From: Paenibacillus artemisiicola
GTDB taxonomy: Bacteria > Bacillota > Bacilli > Paenibacillales > Paenibacillaceae
NCBI RefSeq assembly: GCF_017652985.1
Contig: NZ_JAGGDJ010000006.1
Coordinates: forward strand, 1 to 64,000
Length of the DNA stretch: 64,000 bases
Direction of reading: 5' to 3'
How positions within the stretch are numbered: position 1 is the stretch's first letter; each line of letters opens with the position of its first letter. Below, piece after piece: positions 1 to 8,692 of the stretch. The notes below the pieces were generated by a model. That model did not search any database, had not been told where the DNA came from, and saw nothing but the letters and a program-made list of their open reading frames with translations. Both the position numbers and the translations under genes were made by a program.

Positions 1-2
1 CG

Positions 3-1004
3 CGGGCGCGCGGCGATGCCGCGGCCGCGCTTCGCCTGCTGCAGGCGGAAGCCGACGGCCAGGCCGCGCGCCGCGCGGAACGCGAAGCGCAGCGGGAGAA
101 GCGGGCGGAAGCGGCCGTGCGTCTGGAAGGGCTGGCCCGGCGGATGGAAGAGCTGCTGGCGCGGCAGGAGCGGTGGTTCGCGGCGGGCGGCGTCGCGAAC
201 GAATTGGCATGGCTGGCCGCGCTGGAGCGGTCGGAACGGCTGGCGGAGGTCGAGCAGGAGCTGTTCCGGTTGAACGCGACGGTGACCGCGGGGTTGTCGG
301 AAGCGGAGCAGGCGCGGCTGGACGTCTGGCTGTCGGAGCTGGACGAGGCCGCGCTTCGCGCGGAGTCGGCCGGCGCGGAGCGCGCGTGGCGGGAAGCCGA
401 GGCGGAGCGCGGCCGGCAGCTGGAGCTGCTCGGGCGCGCCAGGCAGCGGCTGGAGCAGCTGCTGCGCGACGGCGACCGGCAGCGGTTGATCGGCGAACGC
501 GAGGCCGCCGCCGCCGCGCTGGAGGCGCTGATCGACCGGTACGCGGTGCTGGCCGTGAGCATGACGATGATCCGGCGGACGAAGCGCATCATGGAGGAGC
601 AGCGGCAGCCGGCCGTGCTGCGCGAAGCGTCCCGGCTGATGAACCGGCTTACGGAGGGGCGCTACAAGCGGATCCTGCTGCGCGAGGATGTCGGCGCGAT
701 CGCGCTCGAAGCCGCGGACGGACGCACGGTGGAGAGCGGCTTCCTCAGCCGCGGCGCGGCGGAGCAGCTGTACCTCGCGATGCGCTTCGCGCTGGCCGAC
801 GAAGCGGCTGCCGCGCACGCGCTGCCGCTGCTGCTCGACGACCCGTTCGTCAATTTCGACCGCGACCGCCAGCGGGCGGCGGCGGACGTGCTGGGCGAGC
901 TGGCCGAACGCCGCCAAATCGTCTTCTTCACCTGCCATGACCCGATGCGCGAGCTGCTGCTGGAACGGATTCCGGCCGCCAAGCTGGTGGAACTGGCAAG
1001 GTAG
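3..1004 (+). CDS. YhaN-type SMC/Rad50-like ATPase, C-terminal part (5' end outside window)
   Basis: The reading frame is open from the first bases of the window, so only the C-terminal 333 residues are present. The first two thirds are rich in Glu, Arg, Ala and Leu, as expected for a long coiled coil. The end has the C-terminal half of an ABC-type ATPase: an ABC signature-like segment (LSRGAAEQLYLAMRFAL) and a Walker B (LLLDDPFVNFD), followed by the His of FFTCHDP. This arrangement is typical of YhaN, the partner of the YhaO nuclease in Bacilli, which is thought to act in DNA end processing. The YhaO/SbcD partner would lie upstream and cannot be seen. A hairpin terminator follows within 25 bases. 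Confidence 0.8.
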   Translation, partial: RARGDAAAALRLLQAEADGQAARRAEREAQREKRAEAAVRLEGLARRMEELLARQERWFAAGGVANELAWLAALERSERLAEVEQELFRLNATVTAGLSEAEQARLDVWLSELDEAALRAESAGAERAWREAEAERGRQLELLGRARQRLEQLLRDGDRQRLIGEREAAAAALEALIDRYAVLAVSMTMIRRTKRIMEEQRQPAVLREASRLMNRLTEGRYKRILLREDVGAIALEAADGRTVESGFLSRGAAEQLYLAMRFALADEAAAAHALPLLLDDPFVNFDRDRQRAAADVLGELAERRQIVFFTCHDPMRELLLERIPAAKLVELAR

Positions 1005-1024
1005 GCACCTTCGTCCCTACGCTG

Positions 1025-1052
1025 AAAAGCCCCCTGCAAAGGGGGCTTTTTT
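1025..1052 (+). terminator. Rho-independent terminator after the YhaN-type gene
   Basis: A 10-bp perfect stem (AAAAGCCCCC with GGGGGCTTTT) encloses a 6-base loop and runs into a T tract. The opposite strand also ends in a T run, so it may serve the convergent YkvI-type gene as well. Confidence 0.85.
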
Positions 1053-1215
1053 GTTATGCGGACGAGCATGCTTCGGACCGGTCGCGCGGCAACCGACAAA
1101 GGCGCACCGGAACGATGATGACCATCCGCGGAGCCCTGCCCTGATTCTCTTTTAGCCCACCGCTTGGCGGCTCCCCGGCCGATCGCCGCTGAACGCCTTC
1201 CATGCCGGACCGCCG

Positions 1216-2256
1216 TCAATTGCGCATCGGGAGCTTGTGGCGGATCAGCAGGATAAGCCAGCCTAGACTGATAAGGCCGAAAATCGGGTAGAGGGTGGAG
1301 AGCAGCGTACCGAAGCCGATCTGGCTGGCCACGTAGCAGGCGGCGAGCGTCAGCGTCGTGAGCAGCGTGCGGGACAGCTTCACGCGTTCCTGCAGCTGCA
1401 GCGTCAGCCCGTAAATGTCCGCGATGAGCGTCGTGAAGATTTCGGCGAAGATCAGGAAGATGTAGATCCATTGGATGCCGTGCCCCAGCTCGCGGGCGAT
1501 GCCGCCCATCGGGATGGCGAACTGCTGGATGCCGGGCATGTACACCGAGAGGGCGATATGGCCCGCGATGAGCATGAAGCCGATGCCGATGCCGCCGACC
1601 CAGGAGCCGTACACGATTGCCTTGCGGTCCTGGATTTCGCCGCCGAGCGGCACGAGCACGGCCTGCGCCATGGACAGGTTGAACGCGGCGTACAAGAACG
1701 GGGACGCCCACACCGCGATCGGCGAGAAATCGCTCGTGAGCATCATCCACCGGCCCGCTCCCGGCGTCCGCACGGTATCGATGATGATCAGCACCGTGAA
1801 CAGCAGCATGACCGGCACGACGATCGAATTCACCGTCAAGATCGCGTTCATCCCTTTGCGGAGCAACAGGAAGCAGCCGAAGATCGTGATCAGGAGGCCG
1901 GATTGGTAGGAGAAGTTCCAATTTTCGGAGAAAATCGCGCCCGCGCCCGCGAGCATGACGGCGCAGACGCCGAACAGCACCAGCTGCATGAAATGGCTGA
2001 TCCACCGGCCGAACCGGTCGCCGAACAGCACCTTGTTGACGTCTTCGTACGATTTGGCCCGCACGTCGTTCGAGATGAGCATCATTTTGGCGCCGAGCCA
2101 GACGAACATCGCGGTGGCGAGCAGAATCGTCAGGACGCCGACGACGCCGAAGCGGGTGAAGAACTGCAGGATTTCCTGGCCCGTCGCGAATCCGGCGCCG
2201 ACTACGGTCCCCATATAGGTAAACGCGATTTGGATGACTGTGGTGAATCGTCTCAT
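1216..2256 (-). CDS. YkvI-type membrane protein (APC-superfamily transporter-like)
   Basis: A 346-residue, very hydrophobic protein with about ten predicted membrane helices. The N-terminus MRRFTTVIQIAFTYMGTVVG followed by AGFATGQEILQFF is characteristic of the YkvI family, which is distantly related to amino acid-polyamine-organocation transporters. The substrate is unknown. The frame is open further upstream, but this ATG is preferred because an AGGCAGGGA ribosome site lies just ahead and because family members start at this sequence. It stands alone, convergent with the YhaN-type gene. Confidence 0.8.
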   Translation of the reverse strand: MRRFTTVIQIAFTYMGTVVGAGFATGQEILQFFTRFGVVGVLTILLATAMFVWLGAKMMLISNDVRAKSYEDVNKVLFGDRFGRWISHFMQLVLFGVCAVMLAGAGAIFSENWNFSYQSGLLITIFGCFLLLRKGMNAILTVNSIVVPVMLLFTVLIIIDTVRTPGAGRWMMLTSDFSPIAVWASPFLYAAFNLSMAQAVLVPLGGEIQDRKAIVYGSWVGGIGIGFMLIAGHIALSVYMPGIQQFAIPMGGIARELGHGIQWIYIFLIFAEIFTTLIADIYGLTLQLQERVKLSRTLLTTLTLAACYVASQIGFGTLLSTLYPIFGLISLGWLILLIRHKLPMRN

Positions 2257-2385
2257 GGATCGATCAATCCCTGCCTTTCGTGGACGGCCTCTTCTTAAAG
2301 GTATGTCCGAACGGGGACAGGCATGACTACAATCCATGCGGCAGCGCCGGATTCACGGGGGCGGCGGGGTTACGATCCAACCGAA

Positions 2386-2435
2386 ATAGGACGGAAAGCC
2401 GGTCGCGCCCGCGCGCGTGCCGGTTTCCGTCCTAT
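2386..2435 (-). terminator. Long hairpin, probable terminator of the lipoprotein gene
   Basis: ATAGGACGGAAA pairs with TTTCCGTCCTAT, and the stem continues inward through GCCGGT/GCCGG. Read on the minus strand it lies about 95 bases after the lipoprotein stop and is followed by TTTCGG, so the U tract is short. This is the only structure seen in the 274-base gap 2257-2530. Confidence 0.5.
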
Positions 2436-2530
2436 CGTGCCCTCTGGCGTTTGCCGAATGATCTCGATGCATTCGCGCCTTCGGAAATCCTTCGTCTTCG
2501 TGCCGGACTTTCCGCCTGCCTCGGCATCGC

Positions 2531-3238
2531 TTACGTCCGGTTCTCCGCGGAAGCGAACAGCTTGATCGATAGAATGCGTTCGTTGTCCGGATCCAGATCC
2601 AGCTTCAAGAGGGCGCCTTCCGCGTCGTAAGCGAGCACGCTGCCCGTATGCGTGCCCGGCTGTCCCAGCTTCTTGACCGCGGCGCTCGCCGTGTCGCCGA
2701 CGCGCAGACCGCCGAGTCCCGTGGCGGCCGACCGGCCGAAGACTTCCACGAACTTGACCTTCTTGTCGGGCGAGAAGCCGACGGAGCAGGCCGCGTATTC
2801 CTTCACGGACAGCGTGCCGCCGTCGTCGTCGAGCGGGTAGACGTCGCTCGGCTTGCCCAGCTTCGCGGAGGCGGACGCTTCGGCTTCGCCGATCGCGATG
2901 CCGAACAGCTTGGGCGCCTTGGCGTTCCAGGCTTCCTCGGTTTTGGCCGAAGGCGCGGATTTGCCGCCGGCCGACGATTCCGTCACGGCGTTCGGATCCG
3001 CATTCTCGCCGCCGTTCAAACTGCCCGTCACGGGCGCGCCGCCGGGTTTGCTTTTGTTGTCGTAGGCTTTCTGCGGGCTGTCCGACAAGCCTTGGCCCGC
3101 GTTCCGCGCCGAGGCTTGTCCGCCCGCGTCATCGCCGGCCGACAGGCCGGCCACGCGCATTTGGCAGCCCGCGAGCGTGACGGCGAGCAGCACGACCGCC
3201 GCCGCGCTTGCGATTCGTTTGGGGTAGCCGGTGTTCAT
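2531..3238 (-). CDS. Secreted lipoprotein of unknown function
   Basis: A 235-residue protein with a classic lipoprotein signal (hydrophobic residues 11-21, lipobox LAGC with Cys25). It has a Gly/Ser/Asn-rich linker to about residue 95, then a compact domain with two similar halves: IGEAEASASAKLGKPSDVY and VGDTASAAVKKLGQPGTH. Each half resembles the helix-strand unit of SmpA/OmlA-like small domains, but the resemblance is weak and no function is claimed. The ATG at 3238 is chosen because GGAGGTG lies at the right distance. The gene is divergent from xpt. Confidence 0.75.
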   Translation of the reverse strand: MNTGYPKRIASAAAVVLLAVTLAGCQMRVAGLSAGDDAGGQASARNAGQGLSDSPQKAYDNKSKPGGAPVTGSLNGGENADPNAVTESSAGGKSAPSAKTEEAWNAKAPKLFGIAIGEAEASASAKLGKPSDVYPLDDDGGTLSVKEYAACSVGFSPDKKVKFVEVFGRSAATGLGGLRVGDTASAAVKKLGQPGTHTGSVLAYDAEGALLKLDLDPDNERILSIKLFASAENRT

Positions 3239-3415
3239 GTCGCGGCACCTCCGTTGGAATGGTTTTGTAAGGTCTTTGTTATTACTAGACACGCCGCGAG
3301 GGCGAAAAGTTGCGGTCTTCGGTCGGCATCCTGGAATATATTCCCGCCGGTTGCGCGAATCCCCTTCCATATGGTACCTTTAACGGAAAAAGGTTTTTTG
3401 GTGGAGGGAACGCGA

Positions 3416-3988
3416 ATGGAACTGCTTAAAGAACGCATCCTGCGCGAAGCTACAATTATGAATCAAGACGTCCTGAAGCTCGACGCGTTGCTGAACCATC
3501 AGGTCGATCCGCAGCTGACGCTGGAGATGGGCAAGGAATTCGCGCGCTTGTACGCGGAGACGACCGTCACGAAAGTCATTACCGTGGAATCCTCCGGCAT
3601 TCCCGTCGCCTTCGCGACCGCCATGGCGCTGAACGTTCCGCTGGTGTTCGCGAGACGCAAAAAGACGCTGATCGCGGATTCCGACGCGTATACCGAACGG
3701 GTGCCTTCGTTTACCAAGGGCATTGTAACGGACATCATGGTTTCCCGTCAATTCCTGACGGCGGACGATACGGTGCTGTTCATCGACGATATCATCGCGA
3801 ACGGGGACGCGGCGCGGGGCTTGATCAAGATCATCGAACGCTCCGGCGCGAAGCTGGCCGGGCTCGGCATCGTCGTGGAGAAATCGTTCCAGGCCGGCGC
3901 GCGGACGATCCGCGAACAGGGAATCCGGGTGGAATCGCTCGTCAAGATCGCGTCGCTCGAGGGCGGCAAGATCGTCTTCGAATCCTAG
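3416..3988 (+). CDS. xpt: Xanthine phosphoribosyltransferase
   Basis: A 190-residue protein matching Xpt over its whole length (MELLKERILREATIMNQDVL at the start). It converts xanthine and PRPP to XMP in purine salvage in the cytosol. The PRPP-binding motif VLFIDDIIANGDA lies near residues 120-132, with Asp-Asp in the usual place. GGAGGG sits 8 bases before the ATG. No pbuX xanthine permease follows. The guanine riboswitch that precedes xpt in Bacillus subtilis is not recognisable in the 177-base upstream region, so regulation here probably differs. Confidence 0.92.
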   Translation: MELLKERILREATIMNQDVLKLDALLNHQVDPQLTLEMGKEFARLYAETTVTKVITVESSGIPVAFATAMALNVPLVFARRKKTLIADSDAYTERVPSFTKGIVTDIMVSRQFLTADDTVLFIDDIIANGDAARGLIKIIERSGAKLAGLGIVVEKSFQAGARTIREQGIRVESLVKIASLEGGKIVFES

Positions 3989-4027
3989 TCCCAGAATAAG
4001 CATCTTTTCGGGACCCGCTTTTTGACT

Positions 4028-4033
4028 TATAAT
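4028..4033 (+). promoter_or_regulatory. Sigma-A type -10 for the small gene at 4066
   Basis: A perfect TATAAT lies 32 bases before the start codon. The -35 region 17 bases upstream (TTTTCG, 4005-4010) is poor, so the assignment rests on the -10 alone. Confidence 0.5.
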
Positions 4034-4065
4034 GTTCATAAGTACGAGAGGGGGAGGCACTAAAT

Positions 4066-4386
4066 ATGGCGAATCTATCTGCCGAGTATTTATTAACCAA
4101 GTTGACGGACGCGAAAAACCATTTTGAACGTGCGCTCGACTGCAAGCATACGGAGTTTGACGACTTGTATCCTTATATGATCGAACATCCCCAATTCTTT
4201 TGGTATAAACGGTACGTGGCGTGGTCGGAGCTGCTGACGCTCATCAAGCTGTCGGAGGAGCTCGAGATCGACTGGAAGAGCCAGTTTACCGAGAAGCAGG
4301 CGGAGTACGTGACGAGCCGCGTGATGTCCTCGCGCGTTCTCGACGAGTGGTACGAGACGAACGATTCCAAGGAGCACGTCGGTTAA
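4066..4386 (+). CDS. Small conserved-looking protein of unknown function
   Basis: A 106-residue protein, acidic and rich in aromatic residues (FFWYKRYVAWSEL), predicted to be mostly helical with no signal peptide or membrane segment. I do not recognise the family. The coding case is good: a GGGGGAGG site 8 bases before the ATG, a TATAAT promoter element and a strong hairpin after the stop. It follows xpt by 77 bases but has its own promoter. Confidence 0.75.
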   Translation: MANLSAEYLLTKLTDAKNHFERALDCKHTEFDDLYPYMIEHPQFFWYKRYVAWSELLTLIKLSEELEIDWKSQFTEKQAEYVTSRVMSSRVLDEWYETNDSKEHVG

Positions 4387-4406
4387 ATACGCGAATTACG
4401 GAACGG

Positions 4407-4446
4407 GAACCTCAATGCCGCGCTGGCCGCGGCGTTGGGGTTCTTT
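4407..4446 (+). terminator. Terminator after the small gene at 4066-4386
   Basis: A 16-bp stem, GAACCTCAATGCCGCG with CGCGGCGTTGGGGTTC including two G-U pairs, with a 5-base loop and a short TTT. It is strong in pairing but weak in its U tract. Confidence 0.6.
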
Positions 4447-4512
4447 GAGCGTTGCATCCCGCATGGGAATGCGCCGCCCGCAAGCGGACGGCGCGCGGGA
4501 AGGGGGGAAAGC

Positions 4513-4722
4513 ATGATCACGGAAGAAGAGTTGGACCGTTACCGGGTCGAAGGCACGCCGCTGCGGGTCGTCCGCGACAACATGGAAGCGAACGACGTGC
4601 TCGGGATCGTCGTCGCCTGGGACGCGGATAGCGTCGTCATCCGGAAACGGAACCGCAGGGTCGTGAAGCTGAGCCGCGGCTACATATATGAGCCGGTCGG
4701 CGCGCCGCGGAGCGAAGTTTAG
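4513..4722 (+). CDS. Small hypothetical protein, 69 residues
   Basis: The product begins MITEEELDRYRVEGTPLRVV and continues as a small, probably all-beta domain (DVLGIVVAWDADSVVIRKRN then RRVVKLSRGYIYEP), reminiscent of the RNA-binding-like SH3/Sm folds in other small Bacilli proteins. That resemblance is only impressionistic. AGGGGGGAA at 4501-4509 fixes the ATG at 4513 rather than the longer upstream frame. It has no membrane or signal segment and no recognised family. Confidence 0.65.
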   Translation: MITEEELDRYRVEGTPLRVVRDNMEANDVLGIVVAWDADSVVIRKRNRRVVKLSRGYIYEPVGAPRSEV

Positions 4723-4835
4723 CCGCAGGGGGGTGGCCGGGTACGTTCGCATGCCCGGGGCGGCGCAATGCCAGGCGCGATCAAAAGCTAGATGCGAGCG
4801 GATATTGTTTGAAAATTTGAACTTTTCCGCATTTC

Positions 4836-4864
4836 TTGACTTCAATTGGCACGGATGCTAGTAT
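4836..4864 (+). promoter_or_regulatory. Promoter of tRNA-Leu copy 1
   Basis: TTGACT (4836-4841), a 17-base spacer and TAGTAT (4859-4864), with an extended -10 TGC immediately before. The tRNA begins 44 bases further on. Confidence 0.7.
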
Positions 4865-4907
4865 AAAGAACGTGATTGCGGCGCTTGCCGCGGTCGATTT
4901 GCCAGAT

Positions 4908-4994
4908 GCGGTCGTGGCGGAATTGGCAGACGCGCTAGATTCAGGTTCTAGTGGTGTAACAGCCGTGGAGGTTCAAGTCCTCTCGACCGCACCA
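4908..4994 (+). tRNA. tRNA-Leu (anticodon CAG), copy 1
   Basis: An 87-base class II tRNA. The 7-bp acceptor stem is GCGGTCG/CGACCGC, followed by an encoded CCA. The anticodon arm CTAGA-TTCAGGT-TCTAG places CAG at 4942-4944, so it decodes CUG. It has a long variable arm and the T arm GGTTCAAGTCC. Copies at 22208 and 34486 are identical base for base, but the promoters and terminators differ. Confidence 0.97.
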
Positions 4995-5007
4995 ACCTTA
5001 CAAGACG

Positions 5008-5035
5008 AACCCCTTCCTTTCGGAAGGGGTTTTTT
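5008..5035 (+). terminator. Terminator of tRNA-Leu copy 1
   Basis: AACCCCTTCC and GGAAGGGGTT form a perfect 10-bp stem with a TTTC loop and a T run. Confidence 0.9.
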
Positions 5036-5067
5036 GATTTGTCTTGAAGTTGCTGATGATCCTGAAG

Positions 5068-5214
5068 TTTCCGAGAGTTTCCGAGAGTTCCCGAGAGTTC
5101 CTGAAGTTCCTGAAGTTCCTGAAGTTCCTGAAGTTCCTGAAGTTCCTGAAGTTCCTGAAGCTCCTGAAGTTGCCGAAGTTGCCGAAGTTCCCGAAGATCC
5201 TGAAGTTCCCGAAG
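5068..5214. repeat. Short tandem repeat array, 3 x 10 bp then 13 x 9 bp
   Basis: Three units of TTTCCGAGAG or TTCCCGAGAG (10 bp) are followed by thirteen units of a 9-bp repeat. The first seven (5098-5160) are perfect TTCCTGAAG, and the last six are degenerate (TTGCCGAAG, TTCCCGAAG and similar). Because 9 is a multiple of 3, all frames stay open and give artificial Pro-Glu-Val or Leu-Lys-Phe repeat peptides. I see no ribosome site or start that would make it coding. It lies between the tRNA terminator and the 3' end of the convergent YesN gene. Confidence 0.9.
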
Positions 5215-5238
5215 TTCGCAACGCGCGCGCGCGGGCGG

Positions 5239-6849
5239 TCAGTCGGCCTGAAACAGCGAGCGGTATTTTTGCGGATGCATGCCGGCGTACTTTTTGAACA
5301 CGGTGCTGAAGTAGGCGGCATTCTCGTACCCGACCATTTCGGCGACCTCGAGGATCTTCAGGTCAGGCGATTTCAGCAGTTCCTTGGCGGCTTCCATCCG
5401 TACCTTCGTGACGTATTCCGTCAAGCTCTCCCCGGTTTCCTGCTTGAAGACGAGACTGATGTAGTTCGGCGACAGGTACACCTGCTCCGACAGCTTCTGG
5501 ACCGTGACGTTCTCCATGTACGATTGCGCGACGATCGCCTTGATCTTCTGAATCGTCCGTCCGTTCTTGTGCGTATGCTTGCGGGCGAAATGCGCCGTGA
5601 GCTCGCCGAACAGCCCGAGCATCGTCTCGCGCAGCCCGGACGCCTCGCGGATGCCGTAGACATCGGCCATGACGGAGGCGTAGCCCGGCGCGATGTCCCA
5701 GATGCGCTCGCCAGCCTCGGCAACGGCCTTGTCGGCCATATTGACGAGCTCGACGCAGACGCTCCGGGCGTAACCGTCCGGGAGGAGGCGGCTGCCGCAC
5801 AGCGCGTCGAACACGTACCGCACCGTCTCCTCGGCGGCCTCCTTCATCCCCTGCAGCATGAAGCCGACGAGCTTGGCCTCGGCGTCGTACAGCTTCGGGA
5901 ACCGCGGGCCGTCCGCGTCCGCCCGGTAATCGCTGATGTCGAGCACCGAGCTCTTCCCCGTATAGAACGTGTAGTTGATGGCCGCGAGCGCTTCGCGGTA
6001 GGAGCCATGGAGCTCGGACGCCTTCCGCGCGGGGCTGCCGATGCCGAAGGACGCGGAGAGGTTCAAGTAGTGCCGGATGCAATCCAGCATGTCCCGGCAA
6101 ATGTCCGCGACGCGGCTTCCGTCCCTCGGCTGGAAGAGGACGACGTGCTCGTTCTCGCTCATGACGAAGGCGGCTCCCCCGTTGGATGCGGCGATCTCGT
6201 CCAGCACGTTCTGGACCGAGAAGGCAAGCAGCTGCTTGCGCGCCTCGCTGTACCGTTCGACGGCTTCCTCGTAGTCGTCGATCCGCAGCACCGCCGCCGT
6301 CCAGGCTTCGTCGGCCGAGCAGGGAAGCCCATGGAAGGCGAGCCCGCTCCGAATCTCTGCCTCGCCCGCGAACATGCCCGTCGTCAGCCCCGCCAGAAAC
6401 TTCTCGCGCAGCACCGGCATCGTTTCGCGCACCTGACGCTGCAGCCGTTCGGTCCGCGCGTCGCGGCTGCGCTCCGCCGCGATGGCGTCCGCGACCTTGC
6501 GGACGGTCTGCTGCAGCTCGGCCAGCTTGATCGGCTTCAGGATGTAGCCGTCCGCGTTCAGGCTGAGCGCGGTCTTGGCGTACTGGAAATCCTCCGCGCC
6601 GCTGACGATGATGATCCGCACCGGATCGCCGTCGTCCTTCAGCTTCCGCGCGGCTTCCAGCCCGTCCATCATCGGCATGCGGATGTCCGTCAGCAGGATG
6701 TCGGGGCGCAGCGACCGGCAGAGATCGTACGTCTCGAGCCCGTCCGCCGCGTCCCCGACCACCTCGACGCCGAGCTCCTCCCAGCGCACGACCTCCCGCA
6801 ATCCGGCGCGCACGTTGTATTCGTCATCGGCGATGATCATCTTGAGCAT
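5239..6849 (-). CDS. YesN-type response regulator (receiver + AraC DNA-binding domain)
   Basis: A 536-residue cytosolic regulator. The receiver is at residues 1-120: acidic pocket ADDE, phospho-acceptor Asp55 in LLTDIRMP, Lys105 in YILKP. A variable middle region of about 300 residues follows. The last 100 residues are an AraC double helix-turn-helix (LSEQVYLSPNYISLVFKQET, then VAEMVGYENAAYFSTVFKKY). The start at 6849 is preferred over the ATG at 6855 because GGAGG lies 9 bases from the former and only 3 from the latter. It overlaps the end of the YesM kinase gene upstream, so the two are one operon. It probably controls the neighbouring sugar genes. Confidence 0.92.
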   Translation of the reverse strand: MLKMIIADDEYNVRAGLREVVRWEELGVEVVGDAADGLETYDLCRSLRPDILLTDIRMPMMDGLEAARKLKDDGDPVRIIIVSGAEDFQYAKTALSLNADGYILKPIKLAELQQTVRKVADAIAAERSRDARTERLQRQVRETMPVLREKFLAGLTTGMFAGEAEIRSGLAFHGLPCSADEAWTAAVLRIDDYEEAVERYSEARKQLLAFSVQNVLDEIAASNGGAAFVMSENEHVVLFQPRDGSRVADICRDMLDCIRHYLNLSASFGIGSPARKASELHGSYREALAAINYTFYTGKSSVLDISDYRADADGPRFPKLYDAEAKLVGFMLQGMKEAAEETVRYVFDALCGSRLLPDGYARSVCVELVNMADKAVAEAGERIWDIAPGYASVMADVYGIREASGLRETMLGLFGELTAHFARKHTHKNGRTIQKIKAIVAQSYMENVTVQKLSEQVYLSPNYISLVFKQETGESLTEYVTKVRMEAAKELLKSPDLKILEVAEMVGYENAAYFSTVFKKYAGMHPQKYRSLFQAD

Positions 6850-8665
6850 CTTCATTCTCCTCCCATGTCGTTACGGCCGGCATCGTCGCGACGACGACGA
6901 TGCCGGGGCCTTCCCGCCGCCGGTAGCGGATGCCGGCTTGCTCGCCGAACGTCTGCTTGAGCCGCCGGTTCACGTTGATCGTCCCGAACGCGCCGTCCTC
7001 GCCGGTGCCGGATTCCAGCCTCGCGTTCAGCACGTCCGGATCGGCGCCGACGCCGTCGTCGGCGATTTCGATCTCGATCCGGTCGCCGCGCTTGCGGGCG
7101 ACGACGTCGATGCGGCCTTTGCCGTGCCGTTTCTCGATGCCGTGAAGGATCGCGTTCTCCACGAGCGGCTGCAGCACCAGCTTGACCGTATAGTGGCCGT
7201 GAACCTCGGGATCGACCCGAATGGCGTAATCGAGCTTATCCTTGAACCGGAACTTGTGAATCGCCAGGTAGCTGCCGACCTGCCGCAGCTCGTCCTCGAG
7301 CGGGATGACGCTCCGGCCCTTGCTCAGGCTGTACCGGAAGAAGTCGGACAGGCTCGTCACCATCTCGCTGATGTCGGGCACGTCATGGCGCAGCGCGATC
7401 CAATTGATCGAATCGAGCGTGTTGTACAGGAAGTGCGGATTGATCTGCGCCTGCAGCGCCTTCAGCTCCGCTTCCTTCTTCTTCACCTCGCTGACGTACA
7501 GTTTGTTGATCAACTCTTTGATCTGCATTATCATTTTATTGTATTGGCTGAACAGGTACGTGAATTCGTCTTTCCGTTTGTACTGAATCTGAATGTCGAA
7601 ATTGCCTTCCTGCGCGTAGGACATGGTCTTGACGAATTTGCGGATCGGCTTGGCGATGTTGTTCGAGAGCAGCAGGGCGATGAAGAAGGCGAGCGCCATG
7701 CAGGCCGCCAGCACGACGTACATGGCCTGGCGGAAGGCGACCAGCTTGCCGTTCAGGTCGCTGATCGGGGACACGGAGACGATGGTCCAGCCGGGATCCG
7801 CCAGCTTGCGGTAGGAGACGAGCTCGGCTTGGCCGCCGATCTCCTCGTCGAACGAACCGGCGCCGCCGCCGCGCTTCAGCAGCTCCGGCACGTAAGGCTG
7901 ATCCGCCAGGCTCCGGCCGAGGAGCCCCGGATCGGGGCTGACGATGACGTTCGCGCGTTCGTCGAGAATGAAGACGGCGCTGTTCGCGGAAGGCTTAAGC
8001 TGCGCGAGCAGGGCGTTGAAGTCGGCGACGTCGGCGTCGATCGTGAGAAGGCCGACGTACGGAATCGTCATGTTCTTCAGGCCGAACAGCCGCTTCGCAA
8101 GCTTGATCGTGTACGCGGCGCCGCCGGGACCGGACTTCGCCTGCAGGCCCGCGACGGTATAGCGGGCTTTCGGGGGAAGCGCCGCGTACCACGGCTCTTT
8201 CTCGATTTCGCTGATCGTCGAGACGTTGCGCGAGAAGTTGTACTGCACGTATTCGGGCCGGTCCAGCATGTACAGCTTCGGCACGAACCGTTTGCCGGGC
8301 CCTTCGGGCTGCGCGTAGCCGTCGAGGATTTTGTTGAAGCTCGCCAGCTCGTTGACGAAGCCGACCTGGTCGGCGGGACGGTCGGCGGAGAGCATGTCGA
8401 TCATGTCGGGATTGAGATAGATGGCATCGGCGACCCCGTCCATGTCGTCGAATTTTTTGAGCAGCACCGTCTCCATCATGTTCAGGTTCTTCTGCACCGA
8501 GGCGGTCATGTTGTCCGTGATCGTCCGGTACGACTGGTTGTAGATCGTCACGGAAATGATCGAGGTCGGCAGAATGACGAGCAGCAGAAAATAGAGCAGC
8601 AGGCGGTATTTCAGGCTTACCCGGTTGAACGAAAGCCAGCCGGAAGCTTTGCGCAGCGTAAGCAT
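6824..8665 (-). CDS. YesM-type sensor histidine kinase
   Basis: A 613-residue membrane kinase. It has a first helix near residues 18-42, an extracellular sensor of about 265 residues (Cache-like), a second helix near 312-333 and a HAMP linker. The His_kinase segment has the phospho-acceptor in NPHFLYNTLDSINW near residue 412, and the C-terminal ATPase domain has N-box VENAILHGIEKRHG and DDGVGAD. This is the LytS/YesM class, which usually senses extracellular sugars, often together with a binding protein. AAGGAG lies 10 bases before the chosen ATG. It is divergent from the orphan binding protein at 8731, a plausible sensory partner. Confidence 0.92.
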   Translation of the reverse strand: MLTLRKASGWLSFNRVSLKYRLLLYFLLLVILPTSIISVTIYNQSYRTITDNMTASVQKNLNMMETVLLKKFDDMDGVADAIYLNPDMIDMLSADRPADQVGFVNELASFNKILDGYAQPEGPGKRFVPKLYMLDRPEYVQYNFSRNVSTISEIEKEPWYAALPPKARYTVAGLQAKSGPGGAAYTIKLAKRLFGLKNMTIPYVGLLTIDADVADFNALLAQLKPSANSAVFILDERANVIVSPDPGLLGRSLADQPYVPELLKRGGGAGSFDEEIGGQAELVSYRKLADPGWTIVSVSPISDLNGKLVAFRQAMYVVLAACMALAFFIALLLSNNIAKPIRKFVKTMSYAQEGNFDIQIQYKRKDEFTYLFSQYNKMIMQIKELINKLYVSEVKKKEAELKALQAQINPHFLYNTLDSINWIALRHDVPDISEMVTSLSDFFRYSLSKGRSVIPLEDELRQVGSYLAIHKFRFKDKLDYAIRVDPEVHGHYTVKLVLQPLVENAILHGIEKRHGKGRIDVVARKRGDRIEIEIADDGVGADPDVLNARLESGTGEDGAFGTINVNRRLKQTFGEQAGIRYRRREGPGIVVVATMPAVTTWEENEDAQDDHRR

Positions 8666-8692
8666 GCGGGGGCCGCTCCTTTCCGAACGTTG

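Noticed and set aside
3239-3415. Guanine riboswitch before xpt
   Set aside because: The conserved purine-riboswitch core and loop sequences are not found in the 177-base gap.
5068-5214. CRISPR array
   Set aside because: Units of 9-10 bp are contiguous without spacers, and no cas genes are in the window.
4836-5297. 153-codon frame with Pro-Glu-Val repeats
   Set aside because: It runs through the tRNA-Leu, its terminator and the 9-bp array. The repeat peptide is a product of a 9-base period, not a protein.
5044-6960. 638-codon plus-strand frame opposite the YesN gene
   Set aside because: It begins inside the 9-bp repeat array and is antisense to a gene with a receiver and an AraC domain. There is no ribosome site.
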